Shown piece after piece: positions 1 to 9,266 of a DNA stretch of 64,000 bases. This DNA is from an uncultured Granulosicoccaceae bacterium. Its GTDB lineage: Bacteria; Pseudomonadota; Gammaproteobacteria; Granulosicoccales; Granulosicoccaceae. The position numbers and the translations under genes were made by a program. Numbering within the stretch: the first letter of the stretch is position 1; the number at the start of each line of letters is the position of its first letter. The notes below the pieces were generated by a model, which saw only the letters and a list, made by a program, of their open reading frames with translations, had not been told where the DNA came from and did no database searches. The stretch spans positions 62,001 through 126,000 of the forward strand of contig CALLMF010000020.1 in NCBI GenBank assembly GCA_938006335.1. Direction: 5' to 3'.

Positions 1-1
1 C

Positions 2-229
2 GTTTTCCCTTTGGCGGTGTCCGCTGCGGCACGGCGCACTGTGCCGGGACGCACATCAGCGGACAACGTCGCCGCACTCAACATGATCAGCTTCAGTGCC
101 TTCTTTTTCGCACCGCCGATCATCGGCTTCTTGTCTGACGCCACGTCACTGCGTATCGCCCTGTTGGCACTGGTGCCGGGTGCGGTGTTGAGTTTTTACC
201 TGGTTCGCGAACTCACGCCTCACAAGTAG
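2..229 (+). CDS. MFS transporter, C-terminal fragment (cut by window edge)
   Basis: The reading frame is open from the first complete codon to the TAG at 227-229, so the gene starts outside the window. The visible 75 residues contain two hydrophobic segments, one around FSAFFFAPPIIGFL and one around LLALVPGAVLSFYLV. They are separated by the short loop SDATSLR, which resembles the cytoplasmic loop and last helix of major facilitator transporters ('P-I-x-G-x-L-x-D-x-x-S-L-R'). This is a family-level guess from one loop and one helix pair, and the substrate cannot be inferred. The gene is convergent with the LemA-like gene, with a 6-nt gap. Confidence 0.6.
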   Translation, partial: VFPLAVSAAARRTVPGRTSADNVAALNMISFSAFFFAPPIIGFLSDATSLRIALLALVPGAVLSFYLVRELTPHK

Positions 230-235
230 ACACCG

Positions 236-796
236 TCAGTTGACCGTGGGATCGAGGGTCGCCTTTGGCTTGCGTTCGCTGTAGAGAAAGCGATGCCACC
301 ACACCCCTGGTGCGGTGCGTAGTTCTGCGTTATACCGCCGCGCGATCTCGGTGTAGTCGCTGCGTGCGCGAGACAGGCGGTGCTCGAGATCGTGAAGTTG
401 CCGGGTGAGTGTCTGCACGTGCGCAGTCGCTGCCAGCACGGGGTCGGCAACGATGATGTCGGTCGCCCGGGCCAGCGCTGCTCCAAGTGCTGACTGCTGC
501 AACTGGTACAGACGAAACGCGTCCGTGTTGTTCAACATCGCGGGGCTGATCGTGAACACGTCCACGCGCGCACTTGCGTCGGCAAGGGCGATACGTGCGG
601 TCTGTTCTCCCGTCGGCAGCTGATCGAGCAGCGCTGGGACCAGGTCCGCCCGTTGCTGGAATGCTGTCTGTAGTTCGGCCCAGGCGGCGCTTACTGATTC
701 ATCGTAGGTCGGGATATTGCTGATGCCGCAGCCGCAGCCGCTGACAACGACCAACACCAGCACACAGGCGCTACGGGATATTCGCCACGGCGCCAT
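236..796 (-). CDS. LemA family lipoprotein
   Basis: This is a 186-residue protein. The N-terminus is basic-hydrophobic and ends in V-S-G-C, a good lipobox, so it is probably a lipoprotein rather than a protein with the usual LemA N-terminal membrane helix. After the Cys comes the LemA signature region: tyrosine-asp-glu, then 'AW..L....QQRADLVPALLDQLP', the counterpart of the family's 'W..v...l.RR.DLIPNLV'. A long helical part follows, ending near an R-R-Y-N motif. The ATG at 796 was chosen because it directly precedes the signal sequence; an upstream extension is open but adds an unlikely leader. LemA proteins have no settled biochemical role. It is divergent from yheS (131 nt between starts). 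Confidence 0.75.
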   Translation of the reverse strand: MAPWRISRSACVLVLVVVSGCGCGISNIPTYDESVSAAWAELQTAFQQRADLVPALLDQLPTGEQTARIALADASARVDVFTISPAMLNNTDAFRLYQLQQSALGAALARATDIIVADPVLAATAHVQTLTRQLHDLEHRLSRARSDYTEIARRYNAELRTAPGVWWHRFLYSERKPKATLDPTVN

Positions 797-927
797 CGCG
801 ATGATTTTGCTTGACGGGTAGCGCGCGTGCATTACCGGAATTCTCAATCGGCACACCTGCTTGCCAGCCTCGACTCGTCGCGGACTATAGCAGGGTAAAA
901 TCGGGTATCTCCCGGGCGTTGTCAGTC

Positions 928-2856
928 ATGTTGAGTTTTGCCGATGTCGCCTGTCGTCGAGATGGCGGCGTGCTTTTCGAAAATGCGAGTTTCGTTGTTC
1001 AACGAGGCCAGAAGGTCGGACTGACCGGTGCAAACGGCACGGGCAAGTCCAGCTTGTTCAGCATGATTCGCGGTGCACTGGAAGCCGATTCCGGAGTGAT
1101 CAGCCTGCAGAACCATGTGGATATCACGCACGTGGCGCAGGAAACCCCCGCCACGGACGCCACCGCGCTCGACTACGTGCTCGACGGTGACACGGGCATG
1201 CGGACCCTGCAGGAGAGTATCGCCGCCTCCGAAGCGGCGGGCGATGGACAACGTCACGCGGAACTGCTCACGCGCTTCGAAGAACTGGATGGTTGGTCTG
1301 CGGCCGCGCGTGCCGGCGCCTTGCTCGAAGGGCTGGGGTTTCCCACGGCCGTGCACCAGTCGGCGGTGAGTGATTTTTCGGGCGGATGGCGCATGCGCTT
1401 GAACCTGGCGCAGGCCTTGATGAGTCCCGCTGAACTGCTGCTACTGGATGAGCCTACCAATCACCTCGATCTCGATGCCGTGCTGTGGCTCGAGCAATGG
1501 TTGTTGCGACGCACAGATAGTCTGGTTGTGGTGTCTCACGATCGTGAGTTCCTCGACTCGGTGACATCACACACCCTGCACATCGAGGCGGGCAAGGTCA
1601 CCCTGGTCACCGGAAACTACAGTGCATTCGAACGTTGGCGCGCCGCTCGCCGAGCGAGCGATCAGGCCATCCACGAGAAAACCGAACGACGCCGTCGAGA
1701 GCTCGAAGCGTTTGTTACACGGTTTCGTGCAAAGGCTACCAAGGCGAAACAGGCGCAAAGCCGCATCAAGATGCTTGAGCGCCTGGAGACTACTGCCGCG
1801 GTGCGCGCGGATAGCCAGTTCCAGTTTCGATTCAGGAACCCGGAAAAGTTGCCCAGCCCACTCGTGTCCCTTGATGGGGTCACACTTGGCTATGGGGGAA
1901 CGCCCGTGCTCAACAAGGTGCGTTTTGCCATAGACAGTGGTGAGCGTATTGGTTTGCTGGGCGTCAACGGTGCAGGCAAGTCGACGCTGGTCAAAGCGCT
2001 TGTTGGAGATCTTGCGCCGACCAGCGGCGAGCGCGTGGCCGCCGAGCACCTCAAGGTTGGCTACTTTGCTCAGCATCAGGTCGATCAGCTGGACGGGCAG
2101 TCGACAGCCTACAAGGTGTTGCGTGCTGAAGATCCGACACTCGACGAAACAACGGTTCGCACCTGGCTCGGCAGTTTCGGTTTCGTTGCCGATCAGGTCC
2201 ACCAGGAGATTGGCACCTTGTCTGGTGGAGAGCGCGCGCGGCTAGCGCTTTCGCTGATCGTTCATGCGCGTCCCAACCTGTTGCTGCTGGACGAGCCGAC
2301 CAATCACCTCGATATCGACATGCGCGCAGCGCTCGCTGAGGCCTTGAACGGTTTTGAAGGTGGCCTGCTTGTCATCTCTCACGATAGAACCTTGCTACGA
2401 GGTGTTGTCGATCAACTCTGGTTGGTTGCTGACGGACAGGTACAGGGCTTTGACGATGATCTGGACGGGTATGCGCGGTGGCTGAGCCGCCGGGGTTCGG
2501 ATGCGGGTGGATCTTCCAGCCCCGGCGTACGAGTACTCGCGTCTTCCACCGACGCATCCGTCCCTGCTACGCCACCGGCTATGAGTCGCGATGAGCGAAA
2601 ACGCCTCGAGGCCAGGCAAAGGGCGCAGTTGGCGCCACTGAAGCGTGGCGTGGAGAAAGCCGAGCGCGCACTGGACGCCAACAACAAGGCGCTCGAGGCA
2701 ATCAGGGAACGATTGGCTGATACAGAGCTGTACACTGAATCGCGCAGCGAGGAGCTGGCTGGGTTGCTCCGTGAGGAGTCGTCCGCGCGAGCAGAGGTCG
2801 AGCAGGCCGAGGAAGCCTTGCTTGATGCCATGCAGGCCCTGGAAGACGCGGAGTAA
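928..2856 (+). CDS. yheS: ABC-F family ATPase YheS
   Basis: This 642-residue soluble ABC-F protein has two tandem ATPase domains and no membrane segments. The first Walker A is at 34-41 (GANGTGKS), signature SGGWR 151-155 and Walker B DEPTNHLD 174-181. The second Walker A is at 345-352 (GVNGAGKS), LSGGE 431-435 and DEPTNHLD 455-462. The inter-domain linker (about 240-290, 'RFRAKATKAKQAQSRIKMLER') is the ABC-F hallmark, and a charged coiled coil fills 590-640. Length and sequence follow E. coli YheS almost throughout. ABC-F proteins act on the ribosome during translation; the exact role of YheS is less settled. The ATG at 928 was chosen because homology begins there; the in-frame extension to 811 is not family-like. 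Confidence 0.93.
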   Translation: MLSFADVACRRDGGVLFENASFVVQRGQKVGLTGANGTGKSSLFSMIRGALEADSGVISLQNHVDITHVAQETPATDATALDYVLDGDTGMRTLQESIAASEAAGDGQRHAELLTRFEELDGWSAAARAGALLEGLGFPTAVHQSAVSDFSGGWRMRLNLAQALMSPAELLLLDEPTNHLDLDAVLWLEQWLLRRTDSLVVVSHDREFLDSVTSHTLHIEAGKVTLVTGNYSAFERWRAARRASDQAIHEKTERRRRELEAFVTRFRAKATKAKQAQSRIKMLERLETTAAVRADSQFQFRFRNPEKLPSPLVSLDGVTLGYGGTPVLNKVRFAIDSGERIGLLGVNGAGKSTLVKALVGDLAPTSGERVAAEHLKVGYFAQHQVDQLDGQSTAYKVLRAEDPTLDETTVRTWLGSFGFVADQVHQEIGTLSGGERARLALSLIVHARPNLLLLDEPTNHLDIDMRAALAEALNGFEGGLLVISHDRTLLRGVVDQLWLVADGQVQGFDDDLDGYARWLSRRGSDAGGSSSPGVRVLASSTDASVPATPPAMSRDERKRLEARQRAQLAPLKRGVEKAERALDANNKALEAIRERLADTELYTESRSEELAGLLREESSARAEVEQAEEALLDAMQALEDAE

Positions 2857-2895
2857 CTGTCTCGCGCTTCCGTGCGCCAGCACGCTGCGCTGTTC

Positions 2896-2911
2896 GCCGG
2901 AATAATCCGGC
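2896..2911. terminator. short hairpin between yheS and the barrel gene
   Basis: A perfect 6-bp stem GCCGGA/TCCGGC has a 4-nt loop (ATAA) at 2902-2905. It lies 40 nt after the yheS stop and just before the GGAGG ribosome site (2918-2922) of the next gene. There is no T-run, so it could be a weak terminator, an RNA-stabilising hairpin or chance. Confidence 0.25.
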
Positions 2912-2927
2912 CCCGTTGGAGGTATCA

Positions 2928-3713
2928 ATGTCGCATTCATCACGACTCATGATTCGAAACTCCCGTCGTGCTTCACGGATTTGCTCCGGACAGGTCGGTC
3001 GCGTCGCCGCAATGCTGCTCGGCATCGCGGCGCTTGCGTCGGGTTCATCGCAGGCCGCGACCTTTTCGTCGCTGGACCAGCTGACTCAGGGCGAATTCGA
3101 GATCCTGATGGAGAATCTCGCCGCTGCGACGCACTACAAAAGTGTGGCCCCCGGTGAAAGTCTCGGCCTGTTGGGTGCCGACGTGGCCGTGGAACTCTCT
3201 TCGACCGATGCCGACGCGGATCTGTTTGCGCGCGCGGGCGGAGATGCGGCTGATCTGTCGGAAACACTACTGGTGCCGCGTGTGCGAGCGCACAAGGGGT
3301 TGCCGTTTGGTTTCGATATCGGTGGTTTCGTCGGTGCACTGGCTGACACCGACCTCACCATTGTTGGGGTAGAACTCCGCTATGCACTGATCGACGGCGG
3401 TGTATTGACACCGGCATTGGCCTTGCGCGCGAGTGCCAGTCGCATACAAGGCACCGTCGATGTCGACATGGACAATGCGGCGGTTGAGCTCACCTTGTCC
3501 AAGGGCTTTCTGCCGTTTACACCCTACATCGGGGCCGGAGTGGTGATGACGCGCGCTCGCGCTCGCGAAGACGCAGGCCTGGAGGACGTGTCCCTGCAGC
3601 AGGAGAAGCTCTTCGCGGGTATCAACGTCAACCTCGGCGTCAACATGGCCGCCGAAATCGATGTGACGGGCGAGTACGTCACGTACTCGGCCAAGCTCGG
3701 CATCCGATTTTAA
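2928..3713 (+). CDS. predicted outer-membrane beta-barrel-like protein
   Basis: This 261-residue protein has a long basic n-region and a hydrophobic core, with likely signal cleavage after S-S-Q-A (about residue 43). The mature part consists of alternating short strands rich in G, V and A, such as 'FDIGGFVGAL', 'LRYALIDGG', 'PYIGAGVV' and 'INVNLGVNMAAEIDV'. It ends in Y-S-A-K-L-G-I-R-F, a terminal aromatic residue as in outer-membrane barrels recognised by BamA. The start is the ATG at 2928, with GGAGG at 2918-2922. No named family was recognised. Its function is unknown; an outer-membrane location is inferred from the signal peptide and C-terminal Phe. Confidence 0.7.
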   Translation: MSHSSRLMIRNSRRASRICSGQVGRVAAMLLGIAALASGSSQAATFSSLDQLTQGEFEILMENLAAATHYKSVAPGESLGLLGADVAVELSSTDADADLFARAGGDAADLSETLLVPRVRAHKGLPFGFDIGGFVGALADTDLTIVGVELRYALIDGGVLTPALALRASASRIQGTVDVDMDNAAVELTLSKGFLPFTPYIGAGVVMTRARAREDAGLEDVSLQQEKLFAGINVNLGVNMAAEIDVTGEYVTYSAKLGIRF

Positions 3714-3731
3714 GGGACGTCCTGAACCGGC

Positions 3732-3992
3732 ATGAGCATCACCGACAATAGCGAGCAGGAGCAAGCAGCCGCGGACTCGCAAGCGTCCGAAGTCTCACCG
3801 CGAGGCACCGGCTTGTTGGCCATCATGCAAAGCGTTGCAGCCGCCGGCATCGGTGTCCAGTCAAGCGCCAATCGCGAGCGCGACTTTCGTGATGGCAAGG
3901 CATGGCACTTCGTGGTTGCCGGCATTGTCGGAACGGTGCTGTTCCTGTTTCTTATCTATCTGTTTGTTCGTGTGCTGATCGCCACCAGCTGA
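3732..3992 (+). CDS. DUF2970 small membrane protein
   Basis: This 86-residue protein has an acidic, disordered first 25 residues. The conserved DUF2970 core follows: 'GLLAIMQSVAAAGIGVQS', then a charged R-E-R-D-F segment, then one C-terminal transmembrane helix (about 60-83). Such proteins are common in gamma- and betaproteobacteria and have no known function. It starts 18 nt after the barrel gene stop on the same strand, so the two may be cotranscribed. It is convergent with valS. Confidence 0.75.
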   Translation: MSITDNSEQEQAAADSQASEVSPRGTGLLAIMQSVAAAGIGVQSSANRERDFRDGKAWHFVVAGIVGTVLFLFLIYLFVRVLIATS

Positions 3993-4008
3993 CTGGCGGT
4001 TCAGACTC

Positions 4009-4043
4009 GCGGCGACGATGCGTGACACGTCACGTACCGCCGC
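4009..4043. terminator. nested inverted repeat between convergent DUF2970 gene and valS
   Basis: Outer arms GCGGCG (4009-4014) and CGCCGC (4038-4043) enclose an inner stem CGTGA/TCACG at 4021-4034. The site lies between two gene 3' ends and could act as a bidirectional terminator. There is no T-tract on either strand, so support is modest. Confidence 0.3.
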
Positions 4044-4052
4044 CGAGGCTCG

Positions 4053-6857
4053 CTACAGTTTGCCGATCCGCGTGAGCTGCTCACCCAGTTGGGCGAGCGC
4101 GGCGCGCGCCTCATCCAGCTTGGTCTGCTCGGCGGCGACAACGGCGGCCGGTGCCTTGTCGGTAAAGCCCGGGTTGGCAAGTTTTGCGGCGAGTCTGTCG
4201 ACCAGCTGCTCGAGCTTGCCGATCTCGCGCTTGAGACGAGCGAGTTCGGCATCCTTGTCGATGATCCCACTGAGCGGTATCAGCAGCTCAAGCTCTCCGA
4301 CCAGTGCGACGGCCGCTTCAGGGCGCGGGGCTGTGGCGTCCAGAAAATCGATGGAGTCGAGACGTGCGAGGCTGGTCAGGGCAGTGCGATAACGCTCTAC
4401 CGCAGCCTGATCCGATGAACGTGCGCCGTCGGCAATGACGAGGGGAATCCGCTTGCCAGGGCCCACGTTCATCTCGGAGCGGATACGCCGAATGCCCATC
4501 ACAGCTTCCTTCAGCCAGGCGACATCGTCCAGTGCCTCGGTGTCGACGACAGCGGTATCCGCCTCCATCCACGGTGCAAGCGAAATCGTTTCACCCTGTA
4601 CGCCCGCGCGTGGAGCCACTTGTTGCCAGAGCTCTTCAGTGATGTAGGGCATCATCGGGTGAGCGAGGCGCAACGTGGCTTCCAGCACCCGTACCAGGGT
4701 ATGGCGGGTCGCAGCACCGGCGGCGTCGTCGTCGCCATTGAGGATCGGTTTGGCGAGCTCCAGGTACCAATCGCAGTACTCGTTCCAGATGAATTCATAC
4801 AATGCGGTCGCGGCAAGATCAAAGCGATACGCGTCGATCTGCGCGCTCACTTCCTCGGCGCTCTGGTGCAGTCTCGAGAGTATCCATCGATCGATCTGGC
4901 CAAGTGACTCGGCAGCAGGCGCGTTGCCAGGCTCGAGACCCTCGGTGTTCATCAACACGAACCGTGTTGCATTGAAGAGCTTGTTGCAGAAGTTTCGGTA
5001 ACCCTCCACGCGTTTCAGATCAAAGCGTAGATCACGTCCATTCGAGGCGAGGGATGCAAAGGTAAATCGCAGCGCGTCAGTGCCGTAACCGGGGATGCCG
5101 TCAGGAAACTCGGCACGTGTCTGTTTTTCGATCTTTGGTGCCACATGCGCCTGCATGAGATTGCTGGTGCGCTTGGTCACCAGGGCTTCGAGATCGATGC
5201 CGTCGATGATGTCGAGCGGGTCCAGAACGTTGCCCTTGGACTTGGACATCTTCTGTCCGGCAGCGTCACGAACCAGACCGTGCATGTACACCTCGTGAAA
5301 CGGGACTTGCCCGTCCATGAACTTGAGCCCGAACATCACCATGCGCGCGACCCAGAAAAAGATGATGTCGAAGCCCGTGACCAGCACCGAGGTCGGATAG
5401 AAGGTGTCCAGGGCCTCAGTCTTGTTCGGCCAGCCAAGGGTCGAGAATGGCCACAATGCCGATGAGAACCACGTGTCCAGTACGTCCTCGTCCTGACGCA
5501 GGACAACATCATCCGCCAGTTTGTGCTCAGCACGGACATGGGCTTCGTCGGTGCCGACATAGATGGTGCCCGCCTCGTCGTACCACGCCGGGATGCGATG
5601 GCCCCACCAGATCTGTCGGCTGATGCACCAGTCCTGAATGTTATCCAGCCACTGCAGATAGGTGCGAGACCAGTTGTCTGGTACGAAGCGGATGCGCCCG
5701 TCCGTGACCACGTCGATGGCGGGCTGGATGATGGCGCGGTGACCACCGGGTCTGCCGTCTTCCAAGGTCTCGCGTGTGAGGTCCACGTACCATTGGTCGG
5801 TGAGGTAAGGCTCTACAACCGCACCTGAACGGTCGCCACGTGGCACCATCAGTGTGTGCTTGTCCACCTTGACCAGATGCCCTGCAGCCTCGAGGTCGGC
5901 GACCACCTGCTTGCGCGCATCGTAGCGATCGAGGCCCCGATACGGCTCGGGCACCGCGTCGTTCATCGCCGCATCATCGGTAAGCACGTTGATGATGGGC
6001 AGTTCGTGCCGCTGACCGAGGGCGTAGTCATTGAAGTCGTGTGCGGGAGTGATCTTCACGCAGCCGGAGCCGAACTCCGGATCGACGTAATCGTCCGCCA
6101 CGATCGGTATTTCGCGGCCGACCAGTGGCAAGGTGATCGTCTTGCCGACCAGAGCACCGAAGCGTTCGTCGTCGGGGTGGACGGCAACCGCGGTATCGCC
6201 GAGCATGGTCTCGGGCCGCGTGGTGGCAACCGTCAACGAGCCCGAGCCATCGCTCAAGGGGTAGCTGAAATGCCACAGGGACCCTTGCTCCTCTTCGGAG
6301 AGCACCTCGATGTCCGACAGCGCGGTGTGCAACACCGGATCCCAGTTGACGAGGCGTTTGCCACGATAGATCAGGCCTTCCTTGTACAAGCGAATGAACG
6401 TGTCTGCTACCGCTTCGGACAGGCCCTCATCCATCGTGAAGCGTTCGCGCGACCAGTCGGGTGATGCACCCAGGCGGCGAAGCTGCCGGTTGATCGTGCC
6501 ACCGGATTCTTCCTTCCACTCCCAGACCCGTTCGACGAACGCGTCGCGACCGATGTCATGACGCGTCTTGCCCTCGGCATTGAGCTTGCGTTCGACCAGC
6601 ATCTGCGTCGCGATGCCCGCATGGTCGCAGCCCGGTTGCCACAGGGTGTTGCGCCCGCGCATGCGTTGATATCGGGTGAGGGTGTCCATGATCGTGTCCT
6701 GGAAGGCATGCCCCATGTGCAAGGTGCCCGTCACGTTCGGCGGCGGGATCATGATGCAGAAGGGGTCGCCTGTGCCGCTGGGCGTAAACCAGCCCTTGTC
6801 TTCCCAGGTGCGATACCAACGCGCCTCGATGGCGGCGGGGTCGTAAGTCTTTTCCAT
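4053..6857 (-). CDS. valS: valyl-tRNA synthetase
   Basis: This class I aminoacyl-tRNA synthetase of 934 residues ligates valine to tRNA-Val in the cytoplasm. The HIGH motif is H-M-G-H at 47-50 inside [12 protein letters not shown], and KMSKS is at 536-540. The editing (CP1) domain is recognisable from [10 protein letters not shown] (76-85) and [20 protein letters not shown]-terminal arm rich in K, E and L (about 870-934) is the usual ValRS coiled coil. The ATG at 6857 gives the canonical '[11 protein letters not shown]' start. Gene order valS next to holC is conserved in gammaproteobacteria; here a hypothetical gene lies between them. Confidence 0.97.
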   Translation of the reverse strand: MEKTYDPAAIEARWYRTWEDKGWFTPSGTGDPFCIMIPPPNVTGTLHMGHAFQDTIMDTLTRYQRMRGRNTLWQPGCDHAGIATQMLVERKLNAEGKTRHDIGRDAFVERVWEWKEESGGTINRQLRRLGASPDWSRERFTMDEGLSEAVADTFIRLYKEGLIYRGKRLVNWDPVLHTALSDIEVLSEEEQGSLWHFSYPLSDGSGSLTVATTRPETMLGDTAVAVHPDDERFGALVGKTITLPLVGREIPIVADDYVDPEFGSGCVKITPAHDFNDYALGQRHELPIINVLTDDAAMNDAVPEPYRGLDRYDARKQVVADLEAAGHLVKVDKHTLMVPRGDRSGAVVEPYLTDQWYVDLTRETLEDGRPGGHRAIIQPAIDVVTDGRIRFVPDNWSRTYLQWLDNIQDWCISRQIWWGHRIPAWYDEAGTIYVGTDEAHVRAEHKLADDVVLRQDEDVLDTWFSSALWPFSTLGWPNKTEALDTFYPTSVLVTGFDIIFFWVARMVMFGLKFMDGQVPFHEVYMHGLVRDAAGQKMSKSKGNVLDPLDIIDGIDLEALVTKRTSNLMQAHVAPKIEKQTRAEFPDGIPGYGTDALRFTFASLASNGRDLRFDLKRVEGYRNFCNKLFNATRFVLMNTEGLEPGNAPAAESLGQIDRWILSRLHQSAEEVSAQIDAYRFDLAATALYEFIWNEYCDWYLELAKPILNGDDDAAGAATRHTLVRVLEATLRLAHPMMPYITEELWQQVAPRAGVQGETISLAPWMEADTAVVDTEALDDVAWLKEAVMGIRRIRSEMNVGPGKRIPLVIADGARSSDQAAVERYRTALTSLARLDSIDFLDATAPRPEAAVALVGELELLIPLSGIIDKDAELARLKREIGKLEQLVDRLAAKLANPGFTDKAPAAVVAAEQTKLDEARAALAQLGEQLTRIGKL

Positions 6858-6913
6858 GCAGCGATTGTAGGGTGCCGGCGCCTTGTGGAGGGCAGCCAGT
6901 ACCGGCTTTCTGG

Positions 6914-7501
6914 TCAGTTCTGCTGTGCTTTGAGCAACAGGCGACGCAGATCGTCCCGCAAGGCACTGACGTGCCGGTCAACCAGCTCGTCGATCATCAA
7001 CTCGAGCGCTTCGTCGGTGTCGGGCATGTCGTCGGTGCCGGACACCGCTTCGTCCTCGCTCGATTCTTCAGCATCACGTGAATCCGGCTCTTCGGATTCG
7101 AGCGGCATGGACATCGGAGCAGGGCGTGGCGCCAGGCCCAGGATCAAAGGTTTCGGGTTGCCGGCCCGATTGCCGACCGTCGGCTCAAGCCGGATTGCCT
7201 GCGACATTGTTGTATCGAGTGCATCCGCGTTGATGATGGCGGGGTCGTGCGATTCTTCGGGTACCTGTGTGGCTGGAGACTCCGCCTTCAGCAGGACTGC
7301 AGAACCGTCACCACGACCGGGTCTGAAGATCGGTGCGGTGTCCGTGCTGTTGACTCCAGGGTCGAGTGACGGCGTGTCGAGGGTTTTCATGTCCTCCAGC
7401 CGTTGGAGGACCTCGCGGCCGAGCCGGGTGCTCTCGATGATGGATTCGTTGCCCGCTTTGACAACAGAGTTGAGAACCGGGACGTCGGTGTCGTCGTGCA
7501 T
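6914..7501 (-). CDS. acidic hypothetical protein between holC and valS
   Basis: This is a 195-residue protein. The middle is low-complexity, rich in Pro, Ser, Asp and Glu. A helical N-terminal stretch (about 10-40) and a C-terminal amphipathic segment near '[20 protein letters not shown]' look structured. There is no signal peptide or membrane segment. No family was recognised with confidence; other gammaproteobacteria also carry a small unrelated-looking gene between holC and valS. The ATG at 7501 follows holC by about 110 nt and precedes valS by 56 nt, so it probably belongs to the same transcript. A role in replication or translation would be pure guilt by association. Confidence 0.65.
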   Translation of the reverse strand: MHDDTDVPVLNSVVKAGNESIIESTRLGREVLQRLEDMKTLDTPSLDPGVNSTDTAPIFRPGRGDGSAVLLKAESPATQVPEESHDPAIINADALDTTMSQAIRLEPTVGNRAGNPKPLILGLAPRPAPMSMPLESEEPDSRDAEESSEDEAVSGTDDMPDTDEALELMIDELVDRHVSALRDDLRRLLLKAQQN

Positions 7502-7609
7502 TCTGGAGCTCCCCGCAACGCCAGGAGTATAGGCAAGAGTCTGACGACATCCAGGTGCTGTTCGCGCCGACGTCTACGCGCGAAATGGATTCCGCTGCCC
7601 GGCGCGTGT

Positions 7610-8047
7610 TCAGCCGAGGGGGTAGTGCTTCAGTGGATAGCCGCGGCTTTGATAGAAGCGGTAGCGGGCACGGCCGGCGTCCCGCACTGTCTCAGTCTGG
7701 TCAACGATCTCGAGAGTGCGTTCAAACCGACTGAAGAAGTGCGGCACCTCCATGGCGAGATTGATCAGCAGGCTACGGTCGTTGGCAGGTGCGCCCGTAG
7801 ATAGTTGAACCCCTCGATGTTGGCAGTTGTCGTGCCCTGTCTCGCCTTCGACGATGTCGTGCCCGACAAAGCTGTTGGCCCGAAACGTCCAGAGCTTTTC
7901 GTCCAGCATCTTGAGCAACCCCTCGTCGTCGGCATGGATAAGGACACGCTCGTTGGCCGTCGCGGCTTTTTCGGTCAATTTGCACACCACATCGAGGCGT
8001 CTGGCGGGCACGTCGGAGTCGAGAACGTAGAAGTCGATGCGAGTCAT
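7610..8047 (-). CDS. holC: DNA polymerase III subunit chi
   Basis: This 145-residue protein begins 'MTRIDFYVLD', the typical opening of HolC. It continues with the family's 'R...vCkL.eKa......vlihadd......LDe.LWtF....F.pH' pattern, seen here as C-K-L-T-E-K, then D-E-K-L-W-T-F and V-G-H-D. Chi links the clamp-loader (through psi) to single-strand-binding protein during replication. The ATG at 8047 matches the family start; the longer open frame to 8137 adds unrelated sequence. It heads the holC-hypothetical-valS transcript and is divergent from lptF. Confidence 0.88.
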   Translation of the reverse strand: MTRIDFYVLDSDVPARRLDVVCKLTEKAATANERVLIHADDEGLLKMLDEKLWTFRANSFVGHDIVEGETGHDNCQHRGVQLSTGAPANDRSLLINLAMEVPHFFSRFERTLEIVDQTETVRDAGRARYRFYQSRGYPLKHYPLG

Positions 8048-8174
8048 GGGCGATAGGGTCGATGGGAGATTCGGTTGAAACCCCGAGACGCGGTGCAGTT
8101 GCGGGTCAAGGGGCATCGACGAAGGTACGCAGGACATACTACAGTCCTCGCGAAGACTGGCTTTTCCGTGCTAC

Positions 8175-9266
8175 GTGCGCATACTCGACCGCTATCTGTT
8201 CAAGGAGATGCTGCTGACCTGGTCAGCGGTGCTGGTCGTGCTGCTTGTCATCATGACCGGCAATGTGCTCGCCCGGAGTTTGTCGCGTGTCAGCGATGGC
8301 TCTATCGACGGCAGCATCCTGTTGCTGTTTGTCGGTGTGAAATCGATCGGTCTACTGGTCACCCTGATTCCGCTGGCCCTGTATCTCGGCATCCTCCTGG
8401 CTCACGGACGCTTCTATCGGGACAATGAGATGGCGGTGATGCAGGCCTGTGGCGTGGGTTGGCTGGATCTGCTTCGACCCACCATCGTCATCGGCCTCAT
8501 CGCGGTGTTACTCATCGCGGTTCTTACCGTATTTGCCGCACCTTGGGCGGCCCGCTACGAGCAGTCGTTGAAACAGGCGATGCGCGAACGTTCAGCGGTG
8601 AGCTTGCTGACGCCCGGGCGATTCATCGAATCCAGCGACGGGAAGCTCGTGTTCTTTGTCCGCTCCAGGAATGCTCGAGCCGGTACTTTCAGCGATGTGT
8701 TCCTGCATCGCGAGGCTGAGGGGCAACCGGATCGCGTCGATACCTCGGCGACTGCTCGTTACCGTCGCGATGAAATCAGCGGTGACGAATACATCGAATT
8801 GGCGGATGGACAAACCAATATCGGTAGCCCCGGCGAAACCGAATGGACCGTGACCACCTTCGCGCGTCAGAGCGTTCTCAGGCCGTATGAAGACCCCGAA
8901 GCACCCCGTTTGCGCACCAAGGGCAAGACGTTTGCGCAATTGTTCGGAAGTGACGCGCTTGACGACCGTGCGGAGCTGCAGTGGCGTGTGTCCCTGCCGC
9001 TCGGCGCCTTGCTGCTTGCCATGCTCGCCGTACCGCTTGCGTATACCTCCCCGCGACAGGGCCGCTTTGGCAAGATCGGTATCGCCATACTGGTGTACAT
9101 CCCGTTTGCAAATCTCTTGTCGCTCACTCGCAAGTGGATTGCCGGAGGGGCGGTACCACCCTGGATCGGTTTGTGGCCGGTGCACGTCGCGATGCTCTTG
9201 CTGATCCTGTGGCTGCTCGCTCGGCGCGTCGGTTGGCGATGGTTACTGAGCGAGTCTCGTCGCTGA
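8175..9266 (+). CDS. lptF: LPS export ABC permease LptF
   Basis: This 363-residue inner-membrane protein is one of the two permeases of the LptB2FG exporter, which extracts lipopolysaccharide from the inner membrane toward LptC/LptA. It shows the family opening 'MRILDRYLFKEML' and transmembrane helices at about 12-35, 55-80 and 98-122. A periplasmic jellyroll-like region follows (about 125-265), then three C-terminal helices. The start is GTG at 8175. The stop overlaps the lptG start (TGATG), indicating translational coupling. It is divergent from holC; pepA, usually located here, is missing. Confidence 0.92.
   Translation: MRILDRYLFKEMLLTWSAVLVVLLVIMTGNVLARSLSRVSDGSIDGSILLLFVGVKSIGLLVTLIPLALYLGILLAHGRFYRDNEMAVMQACGVGWLDLLRPTIVIGLIAVLLIAVLTVFAAPWAARYEQSLKQAMRERSAVSLLTPGRFIESSDGKLVFFVRSRNARAGTFSDVFLHREAEGQPDRVDTSATARYRRDEISGDEYIELADGQTNIGSPGETEWTVTTFARQSVLRPYEDPEAPRLRTKGKTFAQLFGSDALDDRAELQWRVSLPLGALLLAMLAVPLAYTSPRQGRFGKIGIAILVYIPFANLLSLTRKWIAGGAVPPWIGLWPVHVAMLLLILWLLARRVGWRWLLSESRR

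Noticed and set aside
5856..6464. 202-codon plus-strand frame inside valS
   Set aside because: It is antisense to the ValRS editing domain.
6558..7532. 324-codon plus-strand frame spanning the start of valS and the acidic gene
   Set aside because: It is antisense to valS and the hypothetical gene and Ser/Arg-rich; no domain or ribosome site.
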